From Capnocytophaga sp. oral taxon 878 (GTDB lineage: Bacteria; Bacteroidota; Bacteroidia; Flavobacteriales; Flavobacteriaceae), in assembly GCF_002999135.1 (NCBI RefSeq), contig NZ_CP027229.1, positions 992,001-1,056,000 on the forward strand: DNA of 64,000 nt. Direction: 5' to 3'. The translations under genes and the position numbers were made by a program. The notes under the pieces are model-generated. The model was not told where the DNA came from. It did not search any database and saw only the letters and a program-made list of their open reading frames with translations. Below are positions 17,040 through 25,821 of this stretch, piece by piece. The stretch's first letter is position 1. Each line of letters opens with the position of its first letter.

Positions 17040-18008
17040 CTATACTTTTCTTCCCATTAGTCCTACTGCAAAATCTCTTAAATACTGATGTTTTTCTTCA
17101 GTAATAGTAAGTTTGGATAATAGTTCAAGCGCTTCATCAGTAATTTTTTCTATTTCTTTTCGTACTGATTGAGCAGCTCCTGTAGCCTCAAAAAGAGCTT
17201 TAACAGATGCTATTTTTATTTCGTTATCTTCAGTAGTAGTGTAATACTGTTTAAGTGCTTGGTGCTGTTGTGTATTGGCTAAGGCTAAGGCTTTTAAGTA
17301 GAGTATAGTTTTCTTATTCTCAATAATATCGCCTCCTATACGCTTTCCAAAAGTATAATCGCCAAAAGTATCTAAATAATCATCTTGCAACTGAAAAGCT
17401 AAGCCTATTTTTTCACCAAAATTGTACAATAACTCTTGGTCATTACGTGAAGCTCCTACTACTATAGCTCCCATTTGCAAAGCAGCTCCTACTAATACAG
17501 CTGTTTTGTAACGTATCATTTGAAGATAAGTATCTATAGGCACCTCTGTTTCAGTTTCAAAATCCATATCCCACTGTTGTCCCTCACATACTTGCAGAGC
17601 AGTACGAGAAAGAAGTTGGGTAAGAGGTGTAAATATTTCGGCAGGATAGCTATCCAACAGCTGATAGGCTTTTACTAACATTGCATCTCCAGAGAGAATG
17701 CCTATATTTAAGTTCCATTTTTGGTGTACAGTAGCTTTTCCTCGCCTTAGTGGGGCTTTATCCATAATATCATCATGAATAAGTGAAAAGTTATGAAATA
17801 CCTCTACCGCAGCAGCTGCATTTAAAGCCTTATGATAATCACCACTAAAAAGATCTGCAGCTATCAGGGTAAGGATAGGGCGTAAGCGTTTGCCTCCTAT
17901 CTGCAATATATATTGTATAGGTTCGTATAAATTACGAGGTTCTTTCACGTTTATTTCAGCGTTTAAAAACTCTAAAAACGCCTCTCTGTAATGCTCTGTT
18001 GAATACAT
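17040..18008 (-). CDS. Polyprenyl diphosphate synthase
   Basis: A 322-residue trans-prenyltransferase that condenses isopentenyl units for quinone, carotenoid or lipid carriers. Both Asp-rich motifs are present: 'DDIMD' at 79-83 followed by 'LRRG', and 'QDDYLD' near 206-211. 'GGKRLRP' (38-44) is the usual start of the active-site region. The chain length cannot be read with certainty; geranylgeranyl/farnesyl-type is plausible given a carotenoid-type oxidoreductase elsewhere in the window. Last gene of the six-gene operon, one base after the Nudix gene. Confidence 0.92.
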   Translation of the reverse strand: MYSTEHYREAFLEFLNAEINVKEPRNLYEPIQYILQIGGKRLRPILTLIAADLFSGDYHKALNAAAAVEVFHNFSLIHDDIMDKAPLRRGKATVHQKWNLNIGILSGDAMLVKAYQLLDSYPAEIFTPLTQLLSRTALQVCEGQQWDMDFETETEVPIDTYLQMIRYKTAVLVGAALQMGAIVVGASRNDQELLYNFGEKIGLAFQLQDDYLDTFGDYTFGKRIGGDIIENKKTILYLKALALANTQQHQALKQYYTTTEDNEIKIASVKALFEATGAAQSVRKEIEKITDEALELLSKLTITEEKHQYLRDFAVGLMGRKV

Positions 18009-18009
18009 T

Positions 18010-18525
18010 TTATTTTTGTTTTAACTGCCTTATCACTGTTCGTACCGATACAAACCCTATTCTTTCTTGAGGTATTTCACACAAAGGATACCATTGTAGT
18101 GCCTTAATTTCATCAGGGGCTACTATATGTACTTGTTCTTCTTGCAGCTCACACTCAAAGAAAATATCCATAGTGCGATAAGGTACATTTTTGTACAAAT
18201 AGTTATTAGGATAGGTAGTAATAAAGCGCAACTGATCAGGCTTAATATCCATACCCATCTCTTCTTTTACTTCACGGCAGGCCGCTTCCTGTGCTGTTTC
18301 TTCAGGATCAATAAAGCCCCCTGGAAGATCAAGTTTACCTTTATCGGGTTCCATATTACGGACTGTAAAAAGTATCTTATCCTGATAACGAAATACTACA
18401 GCTACTGCGGCTGCTATATTATGAAAATAAGTAAAACCACAATCGTGACATAAAAAACGCACATTATTGGGGAACTCAATATTTGTAGAGGTACAATTTG
18501 GACAATGTTTAAAAATGCTTTCCAT
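18010..18525 (-). CDS. Nudix hydrolase with N-terminal zinc ribbon
   Basis: A 171-residue protein. An N-terminal zinc ribbon (Cys8, Cys11, Cys26, Cys29) precedes a Nudix domain with the box 'GGFIDPEET...REVKEEMG' at about 71-93. Zinc-ribbon Nudix proteins include NADH pyrophosphatases, but the C-terminal NudC signature is not evident, so the substrate is open. It overlaps the end of miaA by 17 bp. Confidence 0.88.
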   Translation of the reverse strand: MESIFKHCPNCTSTNIEFPNNVRFLCHDCGFTYFHNIAAAVAVVFRYQDKILFTVRNMEPDKGKLDLPGGFIDPEETAQEAACREVKEEMGMDIKPDQLRFITTYPNNYLYKNVPYRTMDIFFECELQEEQVHIVAPDEIKALQWYPLCEIPQERIGFVSVRTVIRQLKQK

Positions 18526-19432
18526 AAATAGTACTATTTTTTAATAGTTGGGCTACCTCAGTAGTGTAGCTAAACCATTGTATTTCTTTATTTTTATTAA
18601 ACCAAGTATACTGTCGCTTGGCAAATCTACGAGTATTTTTCTTAATCTCTTCTACAGCCTCTGCAAGGCTCATTTTCCTCTCAAAAAAGGCAAATAATTC
18701 TTGATAACCTACTGTTTGTAAGGCATTCAGATCGCGATATGGAAAAAGGTTTTGTGCTTCTATCAGTAAGCCGCTTTCCAGCATCTGCTCTACCCTATCA
18801 TTGATGCGCTGGTACACAACCTCACGATCGGCTGTAAGCCCAATTATAATGCTATTGAAATCTCGGTTTATATCCTTTTTCTTAAGAAAAGAAGAATAAG
18901 GCTGTCCGCTAGCCAAACACACTTCCAGAGCGCGTATCATACGCTGAGGGTTATTAATATCCATTTGGGCGTATTGCTGTGGGTCTAACTGTTGTAACTT
19001 TGCTTGTAAAGAAACTATTCCTTCGGTTTCATACTCTGCGTTTAGCTGCTGGCGTATTGCCTCTGGCACTTCAGGAAAATCATCCAAACCATACAATACA
19101 GCATTAACATATAAACCACTCCCCCCCACCATTACTACCACATCTTGTTGAGTAAAAAGCTTATTAAGTAATAGCAAAGCATCTCGTTCAAAATCACCTA
19201 CTGTATAAACTTCTGTAACCGATTTATGCTGAATAAAATGATGTTTTGCCATTGCAAGCTCTGTAGGAGTAGGCACTGCCGTTCCTATAGTCATTTCTTT
19301 GTAAAACTGGCGTGAGTCACATGAAATGATTTCTGTACCAAAGTGCCGAGCCAAATCTATTGCCATTCGGGTCTTTCCTATGGCTGTAGGTCCCACCACT
19401 GTAATAAGGGTTTTCTTACTTTTCACTTGCAT
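18509..19432 (-). CDS. miaA: tRNA dimethylallyltransferase
   Basis: Adds dimethylallyl to A37 of tRNAs reading UNN codons, using DMAPP. P-loop 'GPTAIGKT' at 14-21, 'SCDSRQFYKEM' at about 37-47, and 'KKNTRRFAKRQYTWF' near the C-terminus are family marks. 307 residues is standard. It sits two genes from the prenyl synthase that uses related isoprenoid precursors. Overlaps both neighbours slightly. Confidence 0.96.
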   Translation of the reverse strand: MQVKSKKTLITVVGPTAIGKTRMAIDLARHFGTEIISCDSRQFYKEMTIGTAVPTPTELAMAKHHFIQHKSVTEVYTVGDFERDALLLLNKLFTQQDVVVMVGGSGLYVNAVLYGLDDFPEVPEAIRQQLNAEYETEGIVSLQAKLQQLDPQQYAQMDINNPQRMIRALEVCLASGQPYSSFLKKKDINRDFNSIIIGLTADREVVYQRINDRVEQMLESGLLIEAQNLFPYRDLNALQTVGYQELFAFFERKMSLAEAVEEIKKNTRRFAKRQYTWFNKNKEIQWFSYTTEVAQLLKNSTIYGKHF

Positions 19433-20291
19433 TAGTTATCGGTTCTTTCAGTTCATTACCACACTGGCTACAGTATCTCGATTCAGGCTGATTTTGGTAG
19501 TTACAATGCCTACAGATGCGGCGTTGTGTTTTCATTCGTGTATATTCAGCTGTTACAATACCTGTAGGTACTGCTATAATTCCGTAACCCAATATCATAA
19601 TAAATGCAGATATTATCTGTCCTAATGCCGTTTGGGGGGCTATATCACCATAACCTACTGTAGTCATTGTTACAATACACCAATAAATACTGCGCGGTAT
19701 ACTGGTAAAACCGCTTTCACTGCTTTCTACTACATACATCACCGAACCTAATAAAACGCATATTACCAATACAAAGTAGGTAAAAATAATAATTTTATTC
19801 CGACTGTTATACAAAGCATTTTTTAGCTCCTTACCTTGGTTCATAAAGCTAACCAAATCCAATATCCGGAACACTCGTAACAATCGTAATGCTCGCACTA
19901 CCGAGATAGCTTTTGTACTAGGAGTTATAAAGGATAAGTACATAGGTAATAAAGCTATCAAATCGATAATACCATATAGGCTGAAGATGTAGCGATAAGG
20001 ATGCCTGTTGGTAATAATCCGGAGTATGTATTCCATTGTAAAGAAAATGGTTATTACCCACTCCATAAATACAAGTAACCCGTGAATACGCTGATTCACC
20101 CCCTCTACCGTCTCTAACATTACCATTAGTACGCTAATAATTATTAGCTGTAACAAGATAATATCAAACAACTTCCCTAAAGGAGTATTGGTGCCATAAA
20201 TAATGATATAAGCTTTCTTCTTAAAAACTTCATATTGGTTTTTTAAGCGCTCTTTATCTATGTTTTTTAATTTATTTAGTAAGCCAATCAC
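19416..20291 (-). CDS. Voltage-gated-type potassium channel with zinc ribbon
   Basis: A 291-residue six-helix channel. The S4-like segment 'RALRLLRVFRILDL' carries regularly spaced Arg, and the pore holds the K+ filter 'TTVGYGD' near 209-215. After the last helix the cytosolic tail has a zinc ribbon of two CxxC pairs ('CRHC', 'CSQC', about 260-280). Kv-like ion transporters with this tail occur in Bacteroidetes. Overlaps the esterase (20 bp) and miaA (17 bp). Confidence 0.9.
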   Translation of the reverse strand: MIGLLNKLKNIDKERLKNQYEVFKKKAYIIIYGTNTPLGKLFDIILLQLIIISVLMVMLETVEGVNQRIHGLLVFMEWVITIFFTMEYILRIITNRHPYRYIFSLYGIIDLIALLPMYLSFITPSTKAISVVRALRLLRVFRILDLVSFMNQGKELKNALYNSRNKIIIFTYFVLVICVLLGSVMYVVESSESGFTSIPRSIYWCIVTMTTVGYGDIAPQTALGQIISAFIMILGYGIIAVPTGIVTAEYTRMKTQRRICRHCNYQNQPESRYCSQCGNELKEPITNASEK

Positions 20292-20925
20292 GGAATGAAT
20301 AAAAGTTTTGTGGTGATACCCCGTGTCCTACAGGAAACTCTTCATACTTGTATTTTACGCCTAATGCTTTTAGAAAATTAGGGGTTTGGCGCGCCCATTC
20401 TACAGGTATTACTTGGTCACTTGCACCGTGTGACACATAAAAATGAGTAAAAGTATGGTTTTCTCTCTCATAACCTTCTTTTAGTATATCCTTATTTAGA
20501 TAACCGCTAAGGGCTATTACATTACGTATTTTTTTAGGATAGGACAAGGCAACTGCCATACCAAGTATACTACCCTGACTAAAGCCTAAAATCGTAATGT
20601 TTTTAGTATCCAAATCATACAAGGTACAAGCCTCATCTATGCTTTGCATTATCAAATCACGGGCTGCTATAGCTTGCTCATTATCACTAACAGGGGTATT
20701 GGTATCAAAATTAATCATATACCACGCATATCCAAATGAGGCAAGATGATAAGGCGCCCGAAATGATATGATAGTGTACTCACTGGGTAAAGCATCGGCA
20801 AAAGAGAACAGATCCTCTTCATTACTGCCATAGCCATGTATCATAAATATTACGGGTGATCGCTTATTTCTCAATTCGGGATACCTAATAACATACTCTA
20901 AAGGTAGTTTTTTGTTGGCATTCAT
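20272..20925 (-). CDS. Phospholipase/carboxylesterase-type hydrolase
   Basis: A 217-residue alpha/beta hydrolase. The elbow 'GFSQG' (Ser116) and the opening 'VIFMIHGYGSNEEDLFSFA' fit the Abhydrolase_2/phospholipase-carboxylesterase family; a His in 'GHGVSPQNF' near the end completes the triad. It starts 11 bp after the DHOase-like gene in the same operon. Substrate unknown. Confidence 0.88.
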   Translation of the reverse strand: MNANKKLPLEYVIRYPELRNKRSPVIFMIHGYGSNEEDLFSFADALPSEYTIISFRAPYHLASFGYAWYMINFDTNTPVSDNEQAIAARDLIMQSIDEACTLYDLDTKNITILGFSQGSILGMAVALSYPKKIRNVIALSGYLNKDILKEGYERENHTFTHFYVSHGASDQVIPVEWARQTPNFLKALGVKYKYEEFPVGHGVSPQNFYSFRDWLTK

Positions 20926-20936
20926 AATCTTTATTC

Positions 20937-22187
20937 TTAATTATTTAAAATCAGTTGTTTATTGGCTATTACACCTATTACTTTACCTTTCATTGTTGCT
21001 CCTATAAAAGCACTATTTTTTGAGGACGAAAGAATATCGGTTTCCTTAAATAGAAAGCTACCTTCTGGGCTGAAAAGGGTAAGATCGGCTATAGCTCCTT
21101 CTGCTATAGGATGAGTAGGAATACCAAAACGCTTACGGGCTCCTGTGAGCAACTGTACTGCTTTTTCTGTCGAAACATACTGGCTCAATACGCCCCAAAC
21201 GTTTTCCAATCCTATAGTACCAAAATCAGCCAAGTCAAACTCTTTGAATTTAAGCTCTATATCTAGCGGATTATGATCAGAAGTAACAAAATCAATAATT
21301 CCTCCCTCTAAGGCTTGGCGTAGTGCCAACACATTATCGGTATCGCGTAGCGGAGGCAATACTTTATAGTTGGTATTAAAAGTTTCGAGCACCTCATCGG
21401 TAAAATGCAAGTTAGCTATAGCTACACTACAAGTTACATCCAAGCCTTTGGCTTTGGCCTCAGCTATTAGGGCTACCGATTGTGCCGTAGAAATAGTAGG
21501 AATGTGCAATTTACCCCCTGTATACTCCAATATCGCCAAATCACGCGCTACGATAAGTTCTTCTGCAAGGGCTGGGATACCTTTCAAGCCCAAGCGGGTA
21601 CCTTCGGTATGTTCATTTACTACGCCTTTACCCATAATTTTGGTATCATTAGGGAAAGAAAGAACAATCCCACCAAAAGGCTGTGTGTATTGCAAGGCTA
21701 TTTTAAGCAAATTACTATTGCCTATTGGCTTTTTATAATCACCAAAAGCTACAGCCCCACCCTGCTGCATATCATATAGTTCTGCAAGATGTTCTCCTTT
21801 GCCTCCTTCGGTAAGTGCGCCTATCGGGTGTGCTGTAGCAGCAAAATGGCGTGTAGCTTCCTGCAAGTACTGTACCCCTGCCTTAGTATCGTTCACAGGG
21901 TGAGTAAGAGGATTGATAAGCACGTGAGTAAAGCCGCTATGCTGGGCGGTACGCATTCCGTTGGCAAGGGTTTCGCGTTCCTCATACCCTGGTTCGCCAA
22001 AGCAAACACTGCTATCCGTCCACCCTTGTGATACATAAGCTTTTTCAATAACCTTATCAGTATTTTGGGCGGTTAAGGTATCGGCTATTTGGGTTATTTT
22101 CCCGTCGGAAATCAGAATATCTTTCACAGTGTTATGATAAACACTTTCATTATCAATAATTTGCGCTGATTTGAGGAGTATATTCAT
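20937..22187 (-). CDS. Dihydroorotase-like protein, metal site degenerate
   Basis: A 416-residue amidohydrolase-superfamily protein of the DHOase (class I) type, with 'EPGYEERETLANG', 'HIPTISTAQSV' and 'TSDHNPLDIELK' matching the family. The metal-binding HxH that should follow the Asp near residue 58 ('TDSSVCFGEPG') is absent, so it is probably not a working dihydroorotase; flavobacteria often carry such pseudo-DHOases. I chose the ATG at 22187 because a longer reading runs into the -7 promoter box. First gene of the six-gene operon. Confidence 0.85.
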   Translation of the reverse strand: MNILLKSAQIIDNESVYHNTVKDILISDGKITQIADTLTAQNTDKVIEKAYVSQGWTDSSVCFGEPGYEERETLANGMRTAQHSGFTHVLINPLTHPVNDTKAGVQYLQEATRHFAATAHPIGALTEGGKGEHLAELYDMQQGGAVAFGDYKKPIGNSNLLKIALQYTQPFGGIVLSFPNDTKIMGKGVVNEHTEGTRLGLKGIPALAEELIVARDLAILEYTGGKLHIPTISTAQSVALIAEAKAKGLDVTCSVAIANLHFTDEVLETFNTNYKVLPPLRDTDNVLALRQALEGGIIDFVTSDHNPLDIELKFKEFDLADFGTIGLENVWGVLSQYVSTEKAVQLLTGARKRFGIPTHPIAEGAIADLTLFSPEGSFLFKETDILSSSKNSAFIGATMKGKVIGVIANKQLILNN

Positions 22188-22218
22188 AATGAGTTCTATT
22201 ACACTTTTATTCCGACGG

Positions 22219-22248
22219 CAAAAGTACAAAATAATTTACAATTAACAA
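22219..22248 (-). promoter_or_regulatory. Promoter of DHOase-to-prenyl-synthase operon
   Basis: Minus-strand TTG (22248-22246), 19 bp, TACTTTTG (22226-22219), 32 bp before the chosen ATG. Confidence 0.72.
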
Positions 22249-22469
22249 TTAATAATTAACATTTTTTAAAGGCTTTCACAACCGCTCTCCAGCCTATCTC
22301 CTTCCTGCTTATTCTATTTCTCTTTATTTGATATTGCAAAAAATACAACCTTTTCCCCTTTTTAACAATAAATCTTTAATTTTTGCAACTTCTATCTCTT
22401 TTCAATTCAAATTTTACAATCTCCTTATAATCAATATATTTCTAATTTATCATCACCCAACTCTACCCT

Positions 22470-22640
22470 AAGAAACCATACAGGATAAACGAACTAATAA
22501 CGAAGGATAAACGAACTATAAACGAACCATAAGCATAACATAGCTGATAATCAGTCGTTTTCTCCTTATGCTGCATTTTAAACATTTAGCAATGATTCCC
22601 GCAAAACATTGCATTTTCATCAATCTCCTTCCCAAATAGA
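22470..22640 (-). repeat. Intergenic 11-bp-unit repeat element, copy 2
   Basis: Reverse orientation. Four 11-bp units (22482-22530; GGTTCGTTTAT, AGTTCGTTTAT, CCTTCGTTATT, AGTTCGTTTAT read on minus) are preceded on the minus strand by an ACTGATTATCAG palindrome (22541-22555) and a diverged form of the TTTTGTTGCG box. It lies in the divergent gap between the DHOase-like operon and the M48 gene. The rest of the gap (22249-22470) shows only AT-rich sequence. Confidence 0.7.
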
Positions 22641-22705
22641 AATATAAGCTTCAATTCTCAATTGCCTTTTGTCACTCTGGCAAGCCAAAAAAATATACAT
22701 TGTAC

Positions 22706-22735
22706 TTGTTATTTTATAATTAATTCGTACCTTTG
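22706..22735 (+). promoter_or_regulatory. Promoter of M48 peptidase gene
   Basis: TTG (22706-22708), 19 bp, TACCTTTG (22728-22735), 25 bp before the start codon. Confidence 0.78.
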
Positions 22736-22760
22736 CAGCATTAAAATAAAAGGATTTCAA

Positions 22761-23573
22761 ATGAAAAAAATCATCTTAACAGCTGCACTTAGTGTAGCTA
22801 CATTGGGTGCTGTACAAGCACAAAAAATCAACTTAGGTAAGGCTGTCAATGCTGTATCCAAAGGCGCTCAAGCCCTCACTTTTAGCAATGAAGACGCTAA
22901 AAAACTCTCTAAAGAGTCTGTGGACTGGATGGATGCGCATAACCCTGTTGCCGATAAAAAAAGTGCCTATACCAAACGCCTACATCGCTTGTTCGATAAA
23001 CACAAGAATGAGGACGGTATGGAACTAAACTACAAAGTGTACGAAGTAGTCGATATTAACGCCTTCGCTTGTGCCGATGGTAGCGTACGTGTATTTTCAT
23101 CTCTTATGGACTTAATGACCGATAATGAATTGCTCGCTATCATAGGTCACGAAATAGGACACGTAAAGAATGAGGATACTAAAGATGCTATCAAAGCTGC
23201 TTACACTCGTGCCGCTGTACAAGAAGCCGGAGCAGCAGCCTCAGGCGTCGTACGCAAGCTTAGCGAAACTGAATTGGGCGAAATGGCCAACGCAATGCTC
23301 GATGCTAAACACAGCAAAAAACAAGAATCTCAAGCCGATGAATACTCATACAACTTTATGAAAAAACACGGCTATGATGTAGTAGCTGTATATACCGCAT
23401 TTAAAAAGTTGGCGCTGCTTTCATCTGGCGAAAAACAAAGTAACTTCCAAAAAATGATGAGTTCACACCCCGATAGCGATAAGCGTGCCGAAGCAGCTAA
23501 AAAACGTGCTATTAAAGACGGCCTATGGAAAGAACCAGGTGAAGTAACCTTACCTACAACCCCTATAAAATAA
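22761..23573 (+). CDS. M48 family metallopeptidase
   Basis: A 270-residue secreted zinc peptidase of the M48 (LoiP/BepA-like) group, likely in envelope protein quality control. Signal peptide 1-20 ('LGAVQAQ'), then the HExxH site 'HEIGH' at 130-134 and a third ligand expected in 'ESQADEYSYNFM' about 60 residues on. ATG 22761 is set by the signal peptide and promoter; a longer frame-compatible start lies upstream of the promoter and is rejected. Confidence 0.93.
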   Translation: MKKIILTAALSVATLGAVQAQKINLGKAVNAVSKGAQALTFSNEDAKKLSKESVDWMDAHNPVADKKSAYTKRLHRLFDKHKNEDGMELNYKVYEVVDINAFACADGSVRVFSSLMDLMTDNELLAIIGHEIGHVKNEDTKDAIKAAYTRAAVQEAGAAASGVVRKLSETELGEMANAMLDAKHSKKQESQADEYSYNFMKKHGYDVVAVYTAFKKLALLSSGEKQSNFQKMMSSHPDSDKRAEAAKKRAIKDGLWKEPGEVTLPTTPIK

Positions 23574-23583
23574 AGAACCTTTC

Positions 23584-23645
23584 ACAGATAACACTGATAA
23601 CACAATACTCTCTGTTATAAACCCCGTGTTATCAGTGTAATCTGT
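23584..23645. repeat. 20-bp inverted repeat between genes
   Basis: Two 20-bp arms (23584-23603 and 23626-23645) built from ACAGAT/AACACTGATAACAC are complementary with one mismatch, around a 22-nt loop. There is no T-tract on either side, so it is a poor terminator; it may stabilise the M48 mRNA end or be a dispersed repeat. Confidence 0.6.
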
Positions 23646-23697
23646 ACGAAACATTTGACAGAAAAACACGTCAGATTCCTAAAAACTAACACCGAAA

Positions 23698-24561
23698 TTG
23701 AGAAAAAGAAGAAGAAAAAATACTACCATTCACAATAACAATACAAAGAAAAAACATCCTGTCAGGAACTTCTTTATAGTGCTCTTCCTACTCCTAATAG
23801 TAGGAGGAATAAGCGGTGGTGTGTATATCAGAACATACTACCCTGCTATTTACCAAAAAATACTGAACAAACTAAGAGTAAAAACCAATTCTACTTACGA
23901 AAATCAGCGCATCGAGCGCATTATAGGCCTACATTACGACAAAATATTTGGAATAGACCTCTCTCACTACCAAGAACGCGAAGAAATACTATGGGATAGC
24001 CTCTATATACGCCATAAAAACGCACGTTACCCTATCCAATTTGCAGTCTTTCGTGCCACAATGGGCAATGAAGCTACCGATAAGAATTTTGCTCACTTTT
24101 TTGAAGAAGCCAAAAACCACCAATTAGTACGCGGGGCTTACCATTACTACCGCCCCGACGAAGACCCTATACTTCAAGCCAATTCATACCTGAAGAACGC
24201 TAAGTTAGAAAAAGGCGACCTTGTCCCTATCATAGATGTAGAACAACTGCCCAAAACCAAAAGTAAAGAACAATTCATTGCCGATATACAAAAATGGTTA
24301 GATATAGTAGAAAAACACTACAAACGCAAGCCCATACTCTACACTTATATCAGCTTCTATGAAGATTATTTATATCCTACCTTTAAGCAATACCCACTTT
24401 GGGTAGCCAACTACAATAATGTATCAGCCCCTACATCAGTTTTTAAGTGGCAAATGTGGCAATTCACCGAAAATGGTATTACCGCAGGGGCTAAAGTAAA
24501 GATTGACCTTAACATTTTCAACGGAAATATAGTCCAACTAAATGAATGCTTGCTAAAATGA
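23698..24561 (+). CDS. GH25 family muramidase (lysozyme-like)
   Basis: A 287-residue membrane-anchored muramidase. A very basic N-terminus, one membrane helix (about 27-47) and a GH25 domain from about 80: 'GIDLSHYQ' carries the first catalytic Asp and 'VPIIDVEQ' near 178-185 the D-x-E pair. It should cleave peptidoglycan between MurNAc and GlcNAc outside the inner membrane. The start is TTG, since no ATG or better start lies in frame before the helix. Its stop overlaps the next start (ATGA). Confidence 0.87.
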   Translation: MRKRRRKNTTIHNNNTKKKHPVRNFFIVLFLLLIVGGISGGVYIRTYYPAIYQKILNKLRVKTNSTYENQRIERIIGLHYDKIFGIDLSHYQEREEILWDSLYIRHKNARYPIQFAVFRATMGNEATDKNFAHFFEEAKNHQLVRGAYHYYRPDEDPILQANSYLKNAKLEKGDLVPIIDVEQLPKTKSKEQFIADIQKWLDIVEKHYKRKPILYTYISFYEDYLYPTFKQYPLWVANYNNVSAPTSVFKWQMWQFTENGITAGAKVKIDLNIFNGNIVQLNECLLK

Positions 24562-25133
24562 CCAAAAAAGAACTCAGAAACTACTACAAGCAGCTGCGCT
24601 CTGCTCTTTCCGAACAAGAGCGCGAGGCTATGAGCAAAAAAATAGTCGATAACCTACAACAGTTACCTATCTGGGAATACAGCACTTATCACATCTTCCT
24701 ACCTATTGAAAAACTACACGAAATTAATACTCATCACCTTATAGCAGCATTAAAAGAGCAACACAAAACGATAGTAGTACCTGTAATGCACCCCGAAAGT
24801 AAAAGCCTTACTTCGGTACTACTCACCAGTGATAGTAAGCTGCAAACCAACACTTGGGGAGTACCCGAACCTAGCGAAGAGGTAATTATTCCCGATGAGA
24901 AAATAGACGTTATTTTTGTCCCCCTATTAGCTTATGATAGCACAGGTAACCGCATAGGCTATGGCGGTGGCTATTACGACCGCTTTTTAGCACAATGCAA
25001 GCCCACAACACTCAAAATAGGACTCTCTTTCTTCCCACCACATCCCGAAAGTTTTGCAGCTATCACACATAATACAGATATAGTTTTAGATAGTGCAGTA
25101 AGCCCTTTAGCAGTTAGCAATTTTAAAAATTAA
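24558..25133 (+). CDS. 5-formyltetrahydrofolate cyclo-ligase
   Basis: Converts 5-formyl-THF to methenyl-THF with ATP. The family signature 'RIGYGGGYYDRFL' is near residues 134-146 and the basic N-terminal 'KKELRNYYKQLR' is typical. About 191 residues. ATG 24558 overlaps the GH25 TGA; a longer start 12 bp upstream is possible but would overlap more. Translationally coupled to the muramidase. Confidence 0.93.
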   Translation: MTKKELRNYYKQLRSALSEQEREAMSKKIVDNLQQLPIWEYSTYHIFLPIEKLHEINTHHLIAALKEQHKTIVVPVMHPESKSLTSVLLTSDSKLQTNTWGVPEPSEEVIIPDEKIDVIFVPLLAYDSTGNRIGYGGGYYDRFLAQCKPTTLKIGLSFFPPHPESFAAITHNTDIVLDSAVSPLAVSNFKN

Positions 25134-25158
25134 CCTATCACGAAATAAGTCCGTCTGT

Positions 25159-25188
25159 TTGCTTATTCCCCAATTATTTGTACCTTTG
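25159..25188 (+). promoter_or_regulatory. udk promoter
   Basis: TTG (25159-25161), 19 bp, TACCTTTG (25181-25188), 18 bp before the ATG. Confidence 0.78.
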
Positions 25189-25206
25189 CCGAAAATTAGA
25201 TAAAAA

Positions 25207-25821
25207 ATGCTTATCATAGGAATTACAGGAGGAACAGGCTGTGGTAAAACCACTGTTGTAAATCAGATTATTAAAGAGCTTTCGGGCGAAGAGGTAACCG
25301 TTATTTCACAAGATTCATATTACAAAGACTTGAGTCACCTCAGCTTTGAACAACGTACAAAAATTAATTTTGACCATCCAAACTCTATTGATTTCGACCT
25401 ATTAAAAAGTCATCTATTGGCACTCAAAGCAGGTAATGAAATTGATAGCCCTACTTACTCATTTGTAGAGCATAATCGCACTGCCGAAACCATACGCCTA
25501 AAACCCACTAAGGTAGTAATTGTCGAAGGGATTCTTATCTTCTCACATCCCGATATACGTGAGCTTTTTGATATTAAAATATTCGTTCACGCCGATTCCG
25601 ACGAAAGACTCATACGCCGTATCAAACGCGATATCACTGAACGCGGCAGAGATATAGAAGAAGTACTAAACCGCTACCAGAATACACTCAAACCTATGCA
25701 CCTTCAGTTTATTGAACCTACTAAAGAGTTCGCTGATATTATTATCCCCAATAACCGCCGCAATACCGTAGCTATTGATATACTCAAAACCCTTGTTCAC
25801 AACCGTATTTTTCACCGATAA
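25207..25821 (+). CDS. udk: Uridine kinase
   Basis: Phosphorylates uridine and cytidine in pyrimidine salvage; upp, the other salvage enzyme, is elsewhere in the window. P-loop 'GITGGTGCGKTT' at 5-16, 'SQDSYYKDLSHL' with the substrate Asp near 36-47, and 'RRIKRDITERGRD' near 138-150. 204 residues is standard. Stop and next start share one base. Confidence 0.95.
   Translation: MLIIGITGGTGCGKTTVVNQIIKELSGEEVTVISQDSYYKDLSHLSFEQRTKINFDHPNSIDFDLLKSHLLALKAGNEIDSPTYSFVEHNRTAETIRLKPTKVVIVEGILIFSHPDIRELFDIKIFVHADSDERLIRRIKRDITERGRDIEEVLNRYQNTLKPMHLQFIEPTKEFADIIIPNNRRNTVAIDILKTLVHNRIFHR

Noticed and set aside
22662..22760. Longer N-terminus for the M48 peptidase
   Set aside because: It includes the promoter boxes and would bury the signal peptide.
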